DNA from: DASYAE01 sp036501535 | GTDB taxonomy: Bacteria; Actinomycetota; Actinomycetes; Streptomycetales; Catenulisporaceae | NCBI GenBank assembly: GCA_036501535.1 | Contig: DASYAE010000021.1 | Span: 62,001 to 126,000, forward strand | DNA length: 64,000 bases | Direction of reading: 5' to 3' | Shown here: in pieces, positions 25,440-35,382 of the stretch | How positions within the stretch are numbered: the stretch's first letter is position 1 | How the letters are laid out: each line of letters starts with the position of its first letter | Position numbers and translations under genes: made by a program | Notes under the pieces: generated by a model | What the model was told of the DNA's origin: nothing | The model's database searches: none | What the model saw: the letters and a program-made list of their open reading frames with translations, nothing else

Positions 25440-26198
25440 TCAGGACTCGATGACGAGCCGGTCGCCGAGCCGGACCCGGCCCGGCCGGACCGCCCGGCCG
25501 AGGACCGCCAGCCGCACCGGCTGGTCGGCGCGGGTGCCGAGCAGCTTCAGCATGCCGGGTGCCGGCGGCAGGTCGGCCTGCGCCGCGGTCGTCATCACGC
25601 ACCGCACGAGCACCGCCTCGAACGCGATCAGCGCGCTGTCCGGCGCGGCGCCCAGCCGGACGTTGCGGCCGACCCACCGCTCCTCCTCGAACGGCTCCCG
25701 GGTGCGCACCACCAGGTTCGGCCTGAACCGGCGCGCGTCGACCGGCGTGCCCGGCAGGTTCTCCTCGACCCAGCGCAGCGTGGCCGTGCCGAGCAGGGTC
25801 ACCGGGCCGTCGTCGAAGTGGCTCACCGTCGTCTCGCGGTCCACGTGCAGCGTCGGCACGCCGCTCGCGCCGCGCAGGAAGCGGTCCGCGCCGCCGTCCT
25901 CGACGGAGACCTCGGTGCCGTCGCGGGTGACCAGGACCGGTGGCGCGACCTTGTCGGGGCGCGGCTCGACCGGATAGCGCGCGGCGAGCTCGAGCAGCGC
26001 CGGGCCGGGGAAGCGCTCGAACCGCCGGGAGCTCTTGCCGGAGCCCAGCTTCCCGGTCGCGCGGTCGGTCACCGCCCACAGCCGGTCGCCGATCAGGCCG
26101 CGCTCGTCGATCCCGCACTCGCGCAGCTGCTCGCCGCGCAGGGACTTGACCGGGTAGCGCCAGATCTGCTCGATGAGCGGTCCGCTCGAGTCGTCCAT
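25440..26198 (-). CDS. MOSC domain-containing protein
   Basis: 252 residues. N-terminal MOSC beta-barrel domain (IEQIWRYPVKSLRGEQL, DRLWAVTDRATGKL) and a C-terminal MOSC domain (DARRFRPNLVVRTREPFEEE) with the late cysteine in VRCVMTT, the conserved residue that binds sulfur or molybdenum cofactor in family members. Close to mARC/YcbX-type proteins, which use the molybdenum cofactor to reduce N-hydroxylated compounds. Leaderless start: TACGAT ends six bases before ATG 26198. Monocistronic. Confidence 0.88.
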   Translation of the reverse strand: MDDSSGPLIEQIWRYPVKSLRGEQLRECGIDERGLIGDRLWAVTDRATGKLGSGKSSRRFERFPGPALLELAARYPVEPRPDKVAPPVLVTRDGTEVSVEDGGADRFLRGASGVPTLHVDRETTVSHFDDGPVTLLGTATLRWVEENLPGTPVDARRFRPNLVVRTREPFEEERWVGRNVRLGAAPDSALIAFEAVLVRCVMTTAAQADLPPAPGMLKLLGTRADQPVRLAVLGRAVRPGRVRLGDRLVIES

Positions 26199-26210
26199 CC
26201 ACCGATCGTA
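26199..26210 (-). promoter_or_regulatory. -10 element for the MOSC gene
   Basis: TACGAT on the minus strand (26210-26205), six bases before ATG 26198. Confidence 0.45.
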
Positions 26211-26247
26211 AGCGGCCGGCCGGTGAACGGACGCCCGCTGCGCCGCC

Positions 26248-27255
26248 TCAGCCGCGGAAGGCGCGCCGGTAGGCGGCCGGGGAGGTGCCGACCAGCCGGC
26301 GGAAGTGGTGCCGGAACGTGGCCGGGTCGGCGAATCCGACCGCCGCGCCGACCTCCTCGACCGGGATGCCGGCGGTCTCCAGCAGCGGCCGGGCCGCGGC
26401 GACCCGCTGGGAGAGCACCCAGCGCAGCGGCGAGGTGCCGGCCGCCTTGTTGAAATGCCTGATATAGGTGCGCTGCGACATGTTGGCGGCGCGGGCCAGG
26501 TCGGCGACCGCGATCGGCTCGGCGAGGTGGTCCAGCGCCCAGCGCTGCGAGCGCGCGATACCGTCGTCCGCCGCGACCGGGCGCACCGCGGCCTCGACGA
26601 ACTGCGCCTGGCCGCCCTCGCGGTGCGGCGGCATCACCAGGCGGCGCGCGACCGCGTTGGCGACCGCGGCGCCGTGGTCGAGCCGGACCACGTGCAGGCA
26701 GGCGTCGAGGCCCGCGGTGCTGCCCGCGCCGGTCAGGATCCGGCCCTGCTCCACGTACAGGACGTCCGGCTCGACCCGGACCGCCGGGAACCGCTCGGCC
26801 AGCAGATCGGCGTGCAGCCAGTGCGTCGTCGCGGTGCGGCCGTCCAACAGTCCGGCCTCGGCCAGCGCGAAGGCGCCGGAGCAGATGGACAGGATGCGCG
26901 CGCCGCGGTCGTGCGCCCGGCGCAGCGCCCCGGTCAGCGCGGCCGGCAGCGGGCCGGACATGGTCGGGACGGCGGTGACGACCAGCGTGTCGGCGGCCTC
27001 GAACTCGTCCATGCCGTACTCGGTGGCCAGCGCGAACCCGCCCACGACCCGCAGCGGCCCGGCGCTCTCGGCGCACACCCTCAGCCGGTACCAGGGGAAG
27101 TCGAACTCCGGCCGGGGCAGGCCGAAGACCTCGACGACGCAGCCGAGCTCGAACGGCGACATGCCGTCGAACGCGTACACCGCGACCTTGTGCCGCGCCG
27201 CCTCCTGCGCGGCGTGGGCACCCGGCCGCAGCGGCGCGGGGAGCAGGACGGTCAT
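26248..27255 (-). CDS. GlxA-family AraC-type transcriptional regulator
   Basis: 335 residues. N-terminal DJ-1/PfpI-like domain (KVAVYAFDGMSPFELGCVVE, with SICSGAFALAEAGLL carrying the nucleophile-elbow cysteine) and a C-terminal double HTH of AraC type (IAVADLARAANMSQRTYIRH, VEEVGAAVGFADPATFRHHF). Members sense small metabolites, often amines, aldehydes or amides. The target is not evident; the divergent rhodanese gene is 118 bases away and is the nearest candidate. Start supported by TAAGAT six bases before ATG 27255. Confidence 0.92.
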   Translation of the reverse strand: MTVLLPAPLRPGAHAAQEAARHKVAVYAFDGMSPFELGCVVEVFGLPRPEFDFPWYRLRVCAESAGPLRVVGGFALATEYGMDEFEAADTLVVTAVPTMSGPLPAALTGALRRAHDRGARILSICSGAFALAEAGLLDGRTATTHWLHADLLAERFPAVRVEPDVLYVEQGRILTGAGSTAGLDACLHVVRLDHGAAVANAVARRLVMPPHREGGQAQFVEAAVRPVAADDGIARSQRWALDHLAEPIAVADLARAANMSQRTYIRHFNKAAGTSPLRWVLSQRVAAARPLLETAGIPVEEVGAAVGFADPATFRHHFRRLVGTSPAAYRRAFRG

Positions 27256-27267
27256 GGCGCGATCTTA
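27256..27267 (-). promoter_or_regulatory. -10 element for the GlxA-family regulator
   Basis: TAAGAT on the minus strand (27267-27262), six bases before ATG 27255. Confidence 0.45.
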
Positions 27268-27373
27268 CGGAACTGTGGCGATCACGCCACTGCTTTTACC
27301 GCCGCCGCGGCCCGCACCATGGGACTGCGCCATTTGAATCGGCCGAACCCGGCGACCAGGAGAGGGACGAGTC

Positions 27374-27925
27374 GTGCAGACGACAACTGACAGGGACCTG
27401 ATAACGATCGGGCCGGCCGGCGCCGTCGCGTTCGCGGTGCCGGCGGCCGACTGCGCCGCCGCCGCGGCGCACTTCGCCGCCCGGCTCGCCTTCGAGACCG
27501 ACGTCTCCGACGTGCACGACGACCTCGTCGCCGGGCGGCTCGGCACGGACTACGTGCTCGTCGACGTGCGGTCCGCGCAGGCCTGGGACCAGGGGCACGT
27601 GCCCGGCGCGGTCCACCTGCCGACCCGTCGGATCGCCGCGAGCGCCGCCGAGGGCGAGCTGGCCGCCTCGGTCCCGCCCGGAACGCCGGTGGTCGTCTAC
27701 TGCTGGAGCCCGGGCTGCAACGGCGGGACCAAGGCCGCGCTGGAGTTCGCCCGGCTCGGCCACCCGGTCAAGGAGATGATCGGCGGCTTCGAGTACTGGG
27801 CCCGCGAAGGATTCGCCTACGCCACCCTGCAGGGCGTGCGCGAGCCGGCCGCGGACCCGCTGACCGTCCCGGTGGCTGCACTGCCGGATGCGGTCCGGGC
27901 GAACGCAACCTCCTGCGACTGCTGA
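27374..27925 (+). CDS. Rhodanese-domain protein
   Basis: 183 residues, start GTG 27374 after GGAGAGGGACGAG. Rhodanese motifs: YVLVDVRSAQAWDQGHVPGA in the first half, and the active-site loop VVYCWSPGCNGGTKAALEFA with two cysteines, the first being the likely persulfide carrier. It ends in FEYWAREGFAY, also typical, then a short tail finishing Cys-Asp-Cys. Cytoplasmic, single domain. Divergent from the GlxA-family regulator, which may control it. Confidence 0.87.
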   Translation: MQTTTDRDLITIGPAGAVAFAVPAADCAAAAAHFAARLAFETDVSDVHDDLVAGRLGTDYVLVDVRSAQAWDQGHVPGAVHLPTRRIAASAAEGELAASVPPGTPVVVYCWSPGCNGGTKAALEFARLGHPVKEMIGGFEYWAREGFAYATLQGVREPAADPLTVPVAALPDAVRANATSCDC

Positions 27926-27955
27926 GCGCGCTCGCGCAGGGTTTCCGAGCGGCGG

Positions 27956-29659
27956 TCAGCGCAGCTCGGCCAGCAGCAGCGCGACGTCGTCCTTCCACAG
28001 GCCGGACGGGCGGTTCGCGTTCAGCAGCCGGTCCGCCAGCGCCTCGACGTCGACGCCCTTCGCGCAGCGCAGGTCGCCCGGGTCGGTCAGCGCCTGGTCG
28101 AGCACCGCGACGGAGCGCTCGATCCCGCTGTCCAGGTTGTTGTCCAGGCACTCGAGCAGGCCGTCCGTGCACAGCAGCAGCACGGTGCCCGGCTCGTACG
28201 GGGTCTGCCAGACCGGGTAGCGCGCGGCCGGCTCGATGCCCAGCGGCACGCCCACGTCGTTGTGCGGGACCACCGCCCCGGCCCCGGGCGCGGCCAGGAA
28301 CGGCGGGATGTGCCCGGCCCGGCTGGCGGTGATCAGCCGGGCCCGCGGGTCGACGTGCACGGCCAGGCACGTGGCGAACAGCGGCTGCTCGGCGTCCTCG
28401 TTCATCTCCAGCATCGACTCGTTGGCCCGGCGCAGGACCTCCGGCACCGGGTGCCCGTCGGTGGCGTAGGCGCGCACGGTCATTCGCAGCCGGTACATCA
28501 TCCCGGCGGCGTGCGCGTTGTGGCCCTCGACGTCGCCGATGATCAGCACGGTCGAGCCGTCCGGCAGCGGGATCGAGTCGTACCAGTCGCCGCCCACCTG
28601 GATGCCGGTGGTCGCCGCGTCGTAGCGGCGCGCGGCGGTGAGTCCGGGCCCGAACTTCAGCCCGCGCGGCAGCATGCCCTCCTGCAGCGCGACCGCTATA
28701 CCGTGCTCGGTGTCGTGCACCTTCGCCCGCTGCACCGCCTGGCCGATCGTCCCGGCCGCCAGCACCAGCATCGCCCGGTCCGGCTCCGCGAAGGCGACGG
28801 GCCGGGTGAAGCCGATCAGGCACACGCCGCGCATCCGCCCGACCCCGGTCAGCGGCAGGAAGGCCGCTGCCTTGAGGCCGGAGTCGCGGACGGTGCCGAC
28901 CGCCTGCGGGTAGTCCCGCTCCAGCGCGGCGAGGTCCGGGAAGAACAGCGCGGCGTTCTCGGCCAGCGCGGTGCGCATCGGGCCGCCGGCCGCGGGGAAG
29001 ACCCGGCCGCGCGGCGCCGTCAGCGCGGTCGGGCTCGCCGAGCAGGACAGCGCCACCTCGACCGGGCCGGAGCCGGACTCGAGCACGGTCACCACGTCGG
29101 CGCCGAGCGCGGCCAGCGCGACCTGTGTCGCCTCGCGCACCTCCGCTATCGTCGAGGCCGCGGCCAGCGCCGTGGTCAGCGACTGCATCCGGGCGGCGGA
29201 CTCGGCCTTCGAGTGCGCCGCCTCCTCGGCCGCCCGGCGCTGCGTCACATCGGCCAGGATCCCCATGATGTGCTGCGGCTCGCCTTCGGGCCCCGCGATC
29301 ACCCGGGCCCGCGCCTCCAGCGAGTGCACGCTGCCGTCCGGCCAGCCCACCCGGTATTCGAACAGGTAGTCGCCGACCCGGCCGAGCAGCGGGTTGAGGG
29401 TGACCAGCAGGTCGTCCACGTCCTCCGGCGGCACCGCGCTCAGGAAGTCCTCGAACGAGGGCTCGGCGTCCTCGGGCAGCCCGTGCAGCCGCAGCGTCTG
29501 CTCGTCGCAGACGACTTCGCCGGTGGGCAGCTGCCAGCTGAAGAACCCGGCCGAGTCGGTCAGGCCGCCGGCCTGCGCGCGCCCCCCGCCGCGCTGCCGG
29601 GCCTGCGCGAAACCCGTCCCGCGGTCGTGCTCGAACCTCATCTTCCAGGCCGGCGTCAC
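27956..29659 (-). CDS. PAS-GAF-PP2C (SpoIIE/RsbU-type) serine phosphatase
   Basis: 567 residues from GTG 29659, preceded by GGGAGG. PAS domain at about 35-145 (AGFFSWQLPTGEVVCDEQ, YRVGWPDGSVHSLEARARV), GAF domain at about 165-320, and a PP2C phosphatase to the end with metal-binding Asp residues in QVGGDWYDSI, GDVEGHNAHAAG and a C-terminal WKDDVALLLAEL. Such enzymes dephosphorylate anti-anti-sigma factors in stress or development signalling. No anti-sigma gene is adjacent, so its partners are elsewhere. No membrane segment: a cytoplasmic sensor. Confidence 0.92.
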   Translation of the reverse strand: MTPAWKMRFEHDRGTGFAQARQRGGGRAQAGGLTDSAGFFSWQLPTGEVVCDEQTLRLHGLPEDAEPSFEDFLSAVPPEDVDDLLVTLNPLLGRVGDYLFEYRVGWPDGSVHSLEARARVIAGPEGEPQHIMGILADVTQRRAAEEAAHSKAESAARMQSLTTALAAASTIAEVREATQVALAALGADVVTVLESGSGPVEVALSCSASPTALTAPRGRVFPAAGGPMRTALAENAALFFPDLAALERDYPQAVGTVRDSGLKAAAFLPLTGVGRMRGVCLIGFTRPVAFAEPDRAMLVLAAGTIGQAVQRAKVHDTEHGIAVALQEGMLPRGLKFGPGLTAARRYDAATTGIQVGGDWYDSIPLPDGSTVLIIGDVEGHNAHAAGMMYRLRMTVRAYATDGHPVPEVLRRANESMLEMNEDAEQPLFATCLAVHVDPRARLITASRAGHIPPFLAAPGAGAVVPHNDVGVPLGIEPAARYPVWQTPYEPGTVLLLCTDGLLECLDNNLDSGIERSVAVLDQALTDPGDLRCAKGVDVEALADRLLNANRPSGLWKDDVALLLAELR

Positions 29660-30002
29660 AGTCGCCTCCCGCCGTCGGGTACTCGTTCCGTGTTCAGAGC
29701 TGCTCCATCGGCCGGCTGCGGGCGCGGATCGGACGGTGGACGGGTACCGTCCATACGGAGGACGCCGTTCGCCGCGCCCAGAGTAGTCGAACGATCGCTC
29801 TCCGGGGTGGTTTTCGTCAAGTTTTGGCAGATCCATGCCGAACCGCATCCGGTTGCGCGCCTTTCACACCTCCGCGCGCCCTGGCTGCGGCCCTCGGCTC
29901 CGTCTGGGGGTAACCGGACGGAAGCAGAAGGCTACATCCGGAGCCTGCCGCGCGTCACCTGGGGGGCCGGGGGCGGTCTCATCGCTCCCCTAGAATGGTG
30001 CG
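29660..30002. other. Divergent intergenic region between the PP2C and ABC-F genes
   Basis: 343 bp. It holds the ribosome binding site of the phosphatase gene at its left end and a -10 (TAGAAT) for the ABC-F gene at its right end. The middle has a short T-rich patch (GGTTTTCGTCAAGTTTTGG) but no gene, repeat or terminator that I can recognise. Confidence 0.5.
29991..30002 (+). promoter_or_regulatory. -10 element for the ABC-F gene
   Basis: TAGAAT (29991-29996), six bases before GTG 30003, no ribosome binding site. Confidence 0.5.
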
Positions 30003-31601
<1,599 letters not shown>

Positions 31602-32314
31602 TGCGGGCGCTGCGCGAACGGTGCGCGGCGCGCCGCGCCGCGGGCCCGTGCCCCCGGCGAATCCGATCGCTGCTTCGCCGTCCGATTATGGCAGCATATT
31701 GACAGTACTCTGTCTTCCCGGGTGAACGTGCAGGTCCCCGGGGGCGCCGGACGACGGCGGCGCGGGTTGCGCAGCTGCGCGCGCGATCCGGCGGCGTGCC
31801 AGGTTCCGGACCGTCATCTCCGGGTCCTGTTGCAGTCTTCCGGGGCCCGCCGGGTGGCGCGCGTCTCCGGAGGCGTGTGCAAGGAGGTTGCCGCGACAGC
31901 CCCAGTGAGCATGTGGTGCACTGTGGGGTTCGTGTTCCGACGCGGTGTCGGCGGCCGAGAATAACAGTACGATAACACGCTAGGTCGATAACTAGGGCAA
32001 ACCATAGCAAATACGGATGATCCGGCTAGGCCGTCCGGGAATAACTTCCGACTTTGTCTGCCGAATCGGTGGTCAAGGTGCGCCCAAGGGGTGATCATGG
32101 GTGATCGGAACGCAACTGCGCGGACCTCGGTGCGGCTCCGGCCGCGCCGCCTGATCCCGACGGTCCTGTTCCGCCGGGGCGGGAGCCCATGCGGCGCACC
32201 GAGCGAGAACGCACCGTCGGATGCCGGGAGCACGCGCAGGACCCGGGTTCCGAAACGATCCGAACTCACGCACCGAGGCGGGGATCGCCCCCGCTCCCCT
32301 CATAGGAGGCACGT
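31602..32314. other. 713-bp region without a convincing gene, upstream of a small HTH gene
   Basis: The left part is GC-rich and begins with a 16-base perfect palindrome (GCGCGGCGCGCCGCGC, 31623-31638) just after the ABC-F stop. A candidate -35 TTGACA lies near 31698. Around 31960-32055 composition turns AT-rich with two CGATAAC repeats, suggesting a promoter zone. Just before the HTH gene a GCGGGG/CCCCGC hairpin (about 32279-32294) and AGGAGG (32304-32309) are seen. Short ORFs here lack the codon bias of real genes. A long 5' leader for the HTH gene is likely. Confidence 0.45.
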
Positions 32315-32533
32315 GTGGCCGAGACTCTCAAGAAGGGCAGCCGGGTGACCGGCGCCGCGCGAGAGCAGCTCGCGACCGATCTGAAGAGCAAGTACGAGTC
32401 CGGCGAGTCGATCCGGGCGCTGGCACAGGAGACGGGCCGCTCCTACGGGTTCGTCCACCGCATGCTCAGCGAGTCCGGCGTCGCCCTGCGCGGCCGCGGT
32501 GGTGCGACCCGCGCGAAGACCAGCGCCGCGTGA
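32315..32533 (+). CDS. Small helix-turn-helix protein
   Basis: 72 residues, GTG 32315 five bases after AGGAGG. The middle is a clear resolvase/Hin-like HTH: ESIRALAQETGRSYGFVHRMLSE. The N-terminus is basic (KKGSRVTGAARE) and the C-terminus is a short Arg/Ala-rich tail. A DNA-binding role follows from the fold; small proteins of this kind are widespread in actinobacteria, but I know no established target. Preceded by an unusually long, partly AT-rich non-coding region, hinting at tight regulation or high expression. Confidence 0.8.
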   Translation: MAETLKKGSRVTGAAREQLATDLKSKYESGESIRALAQETGRSYGFVHRMLSESGVALRGRGGATRAKTSAA

Positions 32534-32716
32534 CGGCCGGCGCCCCGGTCCCGGCGCCGCGCGACGCGCCGGGGGCCGGGGCGATCGCTGTCCCGCCGGG
32601 CGGGGTGTGCAGGGTTGTCCGACGTGCAGTAAGCCCCGCATGGTGGTTGTCGGGCGTGGTCCGCTAGGCTGCGAAGATCCAGGGTGTCGAATGCGACGAG
32701 GGCGGGTTGACGGCTG

Positions 32717-33640
32717 ATGGGCGACGGGTTCGACGAGATCGGCGGGCTGGCCGCTCCCGAGCAGGACGAGGAGCCCGTGATATTCCCGCCGGCGCCGCAG
32801 GTGTACGAGTTCTGGCCGACCGAGAAGCAGGTCGCCGCGGCGAAGGCCGGCGTGCGGCTCGAGGTCGAGGGGGAGCTGGCCACCGTCATCCTGGACCGGG
32901 TCAGCAAGCGCAACGCGATGACGCCGTCGATGTGGTGGCAGCTGGCCGAGATCGGGCGGGCGCTGCCCGGCAGCGTGCGCGCCGTGCTGCTGCGCGCCGA
33001 GGGCCCGTCGTTCAGCGCCGGGCTCGACCGCAGCGTGCTGGTCGCCACGCTCAAGGCGGACGGCAGCAAGCAGACCGCCAAGACCCTGCTCGACCTGGCC
33101 GGCAGCGACGAGACCGACGCGCGGCTGACCATCGCCGCGTTCCAGGAGGCGTTCACCTGGTGGCGGCGCAACGACCTGATCACCATCGCGGCGGTGCAGG
33201 GGCACGCGGTCGGCGCCGGCTTCCAGCTCGCCCTGGCCTGCGACCTGCGCATCGCCGCGGAGGACGCGCAGTTCGCGATGCGTGAGATCAGCCTCGGCCT
33301 GGTGCCCGACCTCGGCGGCACCCGGCCGCTGGTGGAGCTGGTCGGCTACGGCCGGGCGCTGGAGATCTGCGCCACCGGCCGGTGGGTGACCGCGGAGGAG
33401 GCCGAGCGGATCGGCCTGGTCAACCAGGTGGTCCCGGCGGCCCGGCTGGCGGTGGACGCCCGGGTGCTGGCGCACGAGCTGCTGGCCGCCGACCGGGACG
33501 CGCTGATCGAGACCAAGGCCCTGATCCGCAGCGCGACCGAGCGGCACTACGACTCGCAGCTAGAGATGGAGCGGGCCGCGCAGGTGCGCCGGATCAAGTC
33601 GCTGGCCGGGATGTTCGCCGGCGCGCCGGGTATGCCCTGA
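32717..33640 (+). CDS. Enoyl-CoA hydratase/isomerase family protein
   Basis: 307 residues. Crotonase-fold motifs: EGELATVILDRVSKRNAMTP at the start of the fold, oxyanion-hole segments EGPSFSAGLDRSVL and GHAVGAGFQLALACDLRIA, and LVPDLGGTRPLVELVG. About 50 N-terminal residues are extra and acidic/Pro-rich. The conserved region fits fatty-acid beta-oxidation hydratases, though the exact glutamates of classical hydratases are not both evident, so isomerase or other crotonase chemistry is possible. Confidence 0.88.
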   Translation: MGDGFDEIGGLAAPEQDEEPVIFPPAPQVYEFWPTEKQVAAAKAGVRLEVEGELATVILDRVSKRNAMTPSMWWQLAEIGRALPGSVRAVLLRAEGPSFSAGLDRSVLVATLKADGSKQTAKTLLDLAGSDETDARLTIAAFQEAFTWWRRNDLITIAAVQGHAVGAGFQLALACDLRIAAEDAQFAMREISLGLVPDLGGTRPLVELVGYGRALEICATGRWVTAEEAERIGLVNQVVPAARLAVDARVLAHELLAADRDALIETKALIRSATERHYDSQLEMERAAQVRRIKSLAGMFAGAPGMP

Positions 33641-33661
33641 CCTCGTCCGGGTCCTGATGGC

Positions 33662-33682
33662 AGAGGGCTAACACAGCCTTCT
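33662..33682. terminator. Bidirectional hairpin between convergent genes
   Basis: AGAGGGCT (33662-33669) and AGCCTTCT (33675-33682) pair over 8 bp with one G-U, with a 5-base loop, in the 45-bp gap between the enoyl-CoA hydratase and SGNH hydrolase 3' ends. Confidence 0.5.
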
Positions 33683-33685
33683 GGC

Positions 33686-34549
33686 TCAGTCGAACTGCCC
33701 GGCCGGTGCGGGCGAGACGGCGGCGGCCGGCGTGGGTGAGGACGCGGCGGCCGGGGCGCGCAGCGGCTCGAGCAGCGCCCGCTTCGGCGGCATCCCGTCG
33801 CCGGAGGACTTCCCGGTCAGCCGCCGCTTGATCCACGGCGCCAGGAACTTCGCCAGCCACACCAGGTCGTCCCAGCTCTTCGCCAGCGCCCGCTGCGGTT
33901 TGGCCGGGGGCAGCACGGACTGCCAGTCGGTTCCGGCGCCGCGGCCGAGCGCCTCCAGCACCGCCTCGGCGATCCGCGCGTGGCCGTCGCCGTTGAGGTG
34001 GACCCGGTCCGGCGCCCACAGCCGCGGGTCGTCGAACACGCGCACCGCGGACAGGTCGACCACGATCACGCCGAACTGCGCGCGCAGCGCCTCGACGCAC
34101 TCCATCAGCCGGATCACCTTCGGCCGGTACCGGTTCATCGACGGCATCCGGTGGCTGAAGTCGATCGAGTGGAACATCAGGATCCGGCCGGCCGCCGGGG
34201 CCAGCGCCCGGACGCAGCGCTCGATCGAGGCGCACACCGCCTCGATGTCGCAGCCGGGCCGGGCTATGTCGTTCAGCCCGCCGGCCAGGGTGACCAGGTC
34301 CGCGCGCATCTCCACGGCGGCAGCTATCTGGTCCGCCTCGATCTGGCGCATCAGCTTGCCGCGCACGCTGAGGTTCGCGTAGAGCAGCCCGGGCTCCAGG
34401 TCGTCGAGCCGTTGCGCAACGAGGTCGGCCCAGCCGCGGTACGTCCCGTCCGCGTTGGTGTCCATGAGTCCTTCGGTGAAGGAGTCGCCGAGGGCGACGA
34501 AGCTGCGTATCGGAGCGGGCGCCGGCGCGGGCTCGTTCGAATGGATCAC
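33686..34549 (-). CDS. SGNH/GDSL-family hydrolase
   Basis: 287 residues from GTG 34549. Block I FVALGDSFTEG holds the nucleophilic serine, block III GGLNDIARPG the Asn, and block V DRVHLNGDGHARIA the Asp-x2-His dyad. No signal peptide, so it is cytoplasmic despite the lipase-like family. The C-terminal 70 residues are Pro/Ala-rich and variable. The start is supported by TAGACT ending seven bases upstream. Substrate unknown (ester or acyl group). Confidence 0.88.
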   Translation of the reverse strand: MIHSNEPAPAPAPIRSFVALGDSFTEGLMDTNADGTYRGWADLVAQRLDDLEPGLLYANLSVRGKLMRQIEADQIAAAVEMRADLVTLAGGLNDIARPGCDIEAVCASIERCVRALAPAAGRILMFHSIDFSHRMPSMNRYRPKVIRLMECVEALRAQFGVIVVDLSAVRVFDDPRLWAPDRVHLNGDGHARIAEAVLEALGRGAGTDWQSVLPPAKPQRALAKSWDDLVWLAKFLAPWIKRRLTGKSSGDGMPPKRALLEPLRAPAAASSPTPAAAVSPAPAGQFD

Positions 34550-34562
34550 GATGCGGAGTCTA
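34550..34562 (-). promoter_or_regulatory. -10 element for the SGNH hydrolase gene
   Basis: TAGACT on the minus strand (34562-34557), seven bases before GTG 34549. Confidence 0.45.
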
Positions 34563-34660
34563 GCGGCGCCGCCGCAGGCCGGTCCCACCAGTGCGTTGAC
34601 CTTAAAGGAAATCATGGCGAAGCGGAGCCGGACGGTAGTCGACGCGATACCGGCGCCTGC

Positions 34661-35362
34661 TCAGCGTGTCAGGGTCATGCCGAACTGGGCGGCCACCGGC
34701 GAGGGGCCCTTCGCCGCGGCTGCGCTCGGCCGGCGGGTGACCGGGGCGCCCGGGTCCGGCTCGGCGGCGACCCGGGTGAAGTCGATCCGGCGCCCGTCCG
34801 GCAGCTCCGCGGCCAGCAGCTCGGCGATCCCCGGCCAGGCCCCGGCCCGCTGCCAGTCGCGCAGCCGGCGCCAGCAGGTCATCCCCGAGCCCAGGCCCAG
34901 CTCCTTGGGCAGCCGCTCGAAGCCGATCCCTCGGGCCAGCACCACCAGGATGCCGGTGAGCACCGCCCGGTCGTCCAGCGGCTTGCGCCCGGGGTGGCGC
35001 CGCCGCCGGGCCCGCTGCGGCACCAGCGGCTCGATCAGGGCCCAGAGCGCGTCGGTGATCACCGGGTCGGTGCGCGGCGGGGCGAGCCGGCGCGGCGCGG
35101 GCATGCCGGGCAGCCCGGAGCCGAGCATCGGCGCGCCGATCGCGCTGGGGCTCAGCGGCCCGAGCCCGGCCGGCCCGCGGGGCGCACGGGCGCGCGGGCG
35201 GGGCGCGTCGCTCTGCGGCGCGCGCTGCGCCGGGAATCGGCCGGCGGATCCGGCAGGGGGCGCTGATGACGGGAAACGCGCAGCTGGGGCAGATTCCTCT
35301 GGCACGGACGGTACAACGTCAGAATCCCGTATCTGGATACGGTTTGCGCACAAGTCACCCAT
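34661..35362 (-). CDS. Transposase-derived DUF4096 protein without a DDE catalytic domain
   Basis: 233 residues. The centre (about 100-190) is the N-terminal DUF4096 domain of IS5/IS4-like transposases: ITDALWALIEPLVP, DDRAVLTGILVVLARGIGF and ELGLGSGMTCWRRLRDWQRA. After IDFTRVAAE, where transposases have the first catalytic Asp, the chain continues for 30 residues, including a KGPSPV trace of the TGPSPVDR motif, and stops. The first 95 residues are a Pro/Ala-rich extension, so the start may be internal. No terminal inverted repeats or target duplication are visible. Either a decayed IS or a domesticated DNA-binding domain. Confidence 0.7.
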   Translation of the reverse strand: MGDLCANRIQIRDSDVVPSVPEESAPAARFPSSAPPAGSAGRFPAQRAPQSDAPRPRARAPRGPAGLGPLSPSAIGAPMLGSGLPGMPAPRRLAPPRTDPVITDALWALIEPLVPQRARRRRHPGRKPLDDRAVLTGILVVLARGIGFERLPKELGLGSGMTCWRRLRDWQRAGAWPGIAELLAAELPDGRRIDFTRVAAEPDPGAPVTRRPSAAAAKGPSPVAAQFGMTLTR

Positions 35363-35369
35363 GCGTAAC

Positions 35370-35382
35370 TACACTGCGTCGC
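35370..35382 (+). promoter_or_regulatory. -10 element for the 364-residue hypothetical gene
   Basis: TACACT (35370-35375), seven bases before ATG 35383. It fixes the start of that gene. Confidence 0.5.

Noticed and set aside
31722..31964. 80-codon ORF in the long intergenic region
   Set aside because: No ribosome binding site, no recognisable fold, composition not like neighbouring genes.
32091..32348. 85-codon plus-strand ORF before the small HTH gene
   Set aside because: Arg/Pro-rich without expected codon bias, and it overlaps the HTH gene's ribosome binding site and start.
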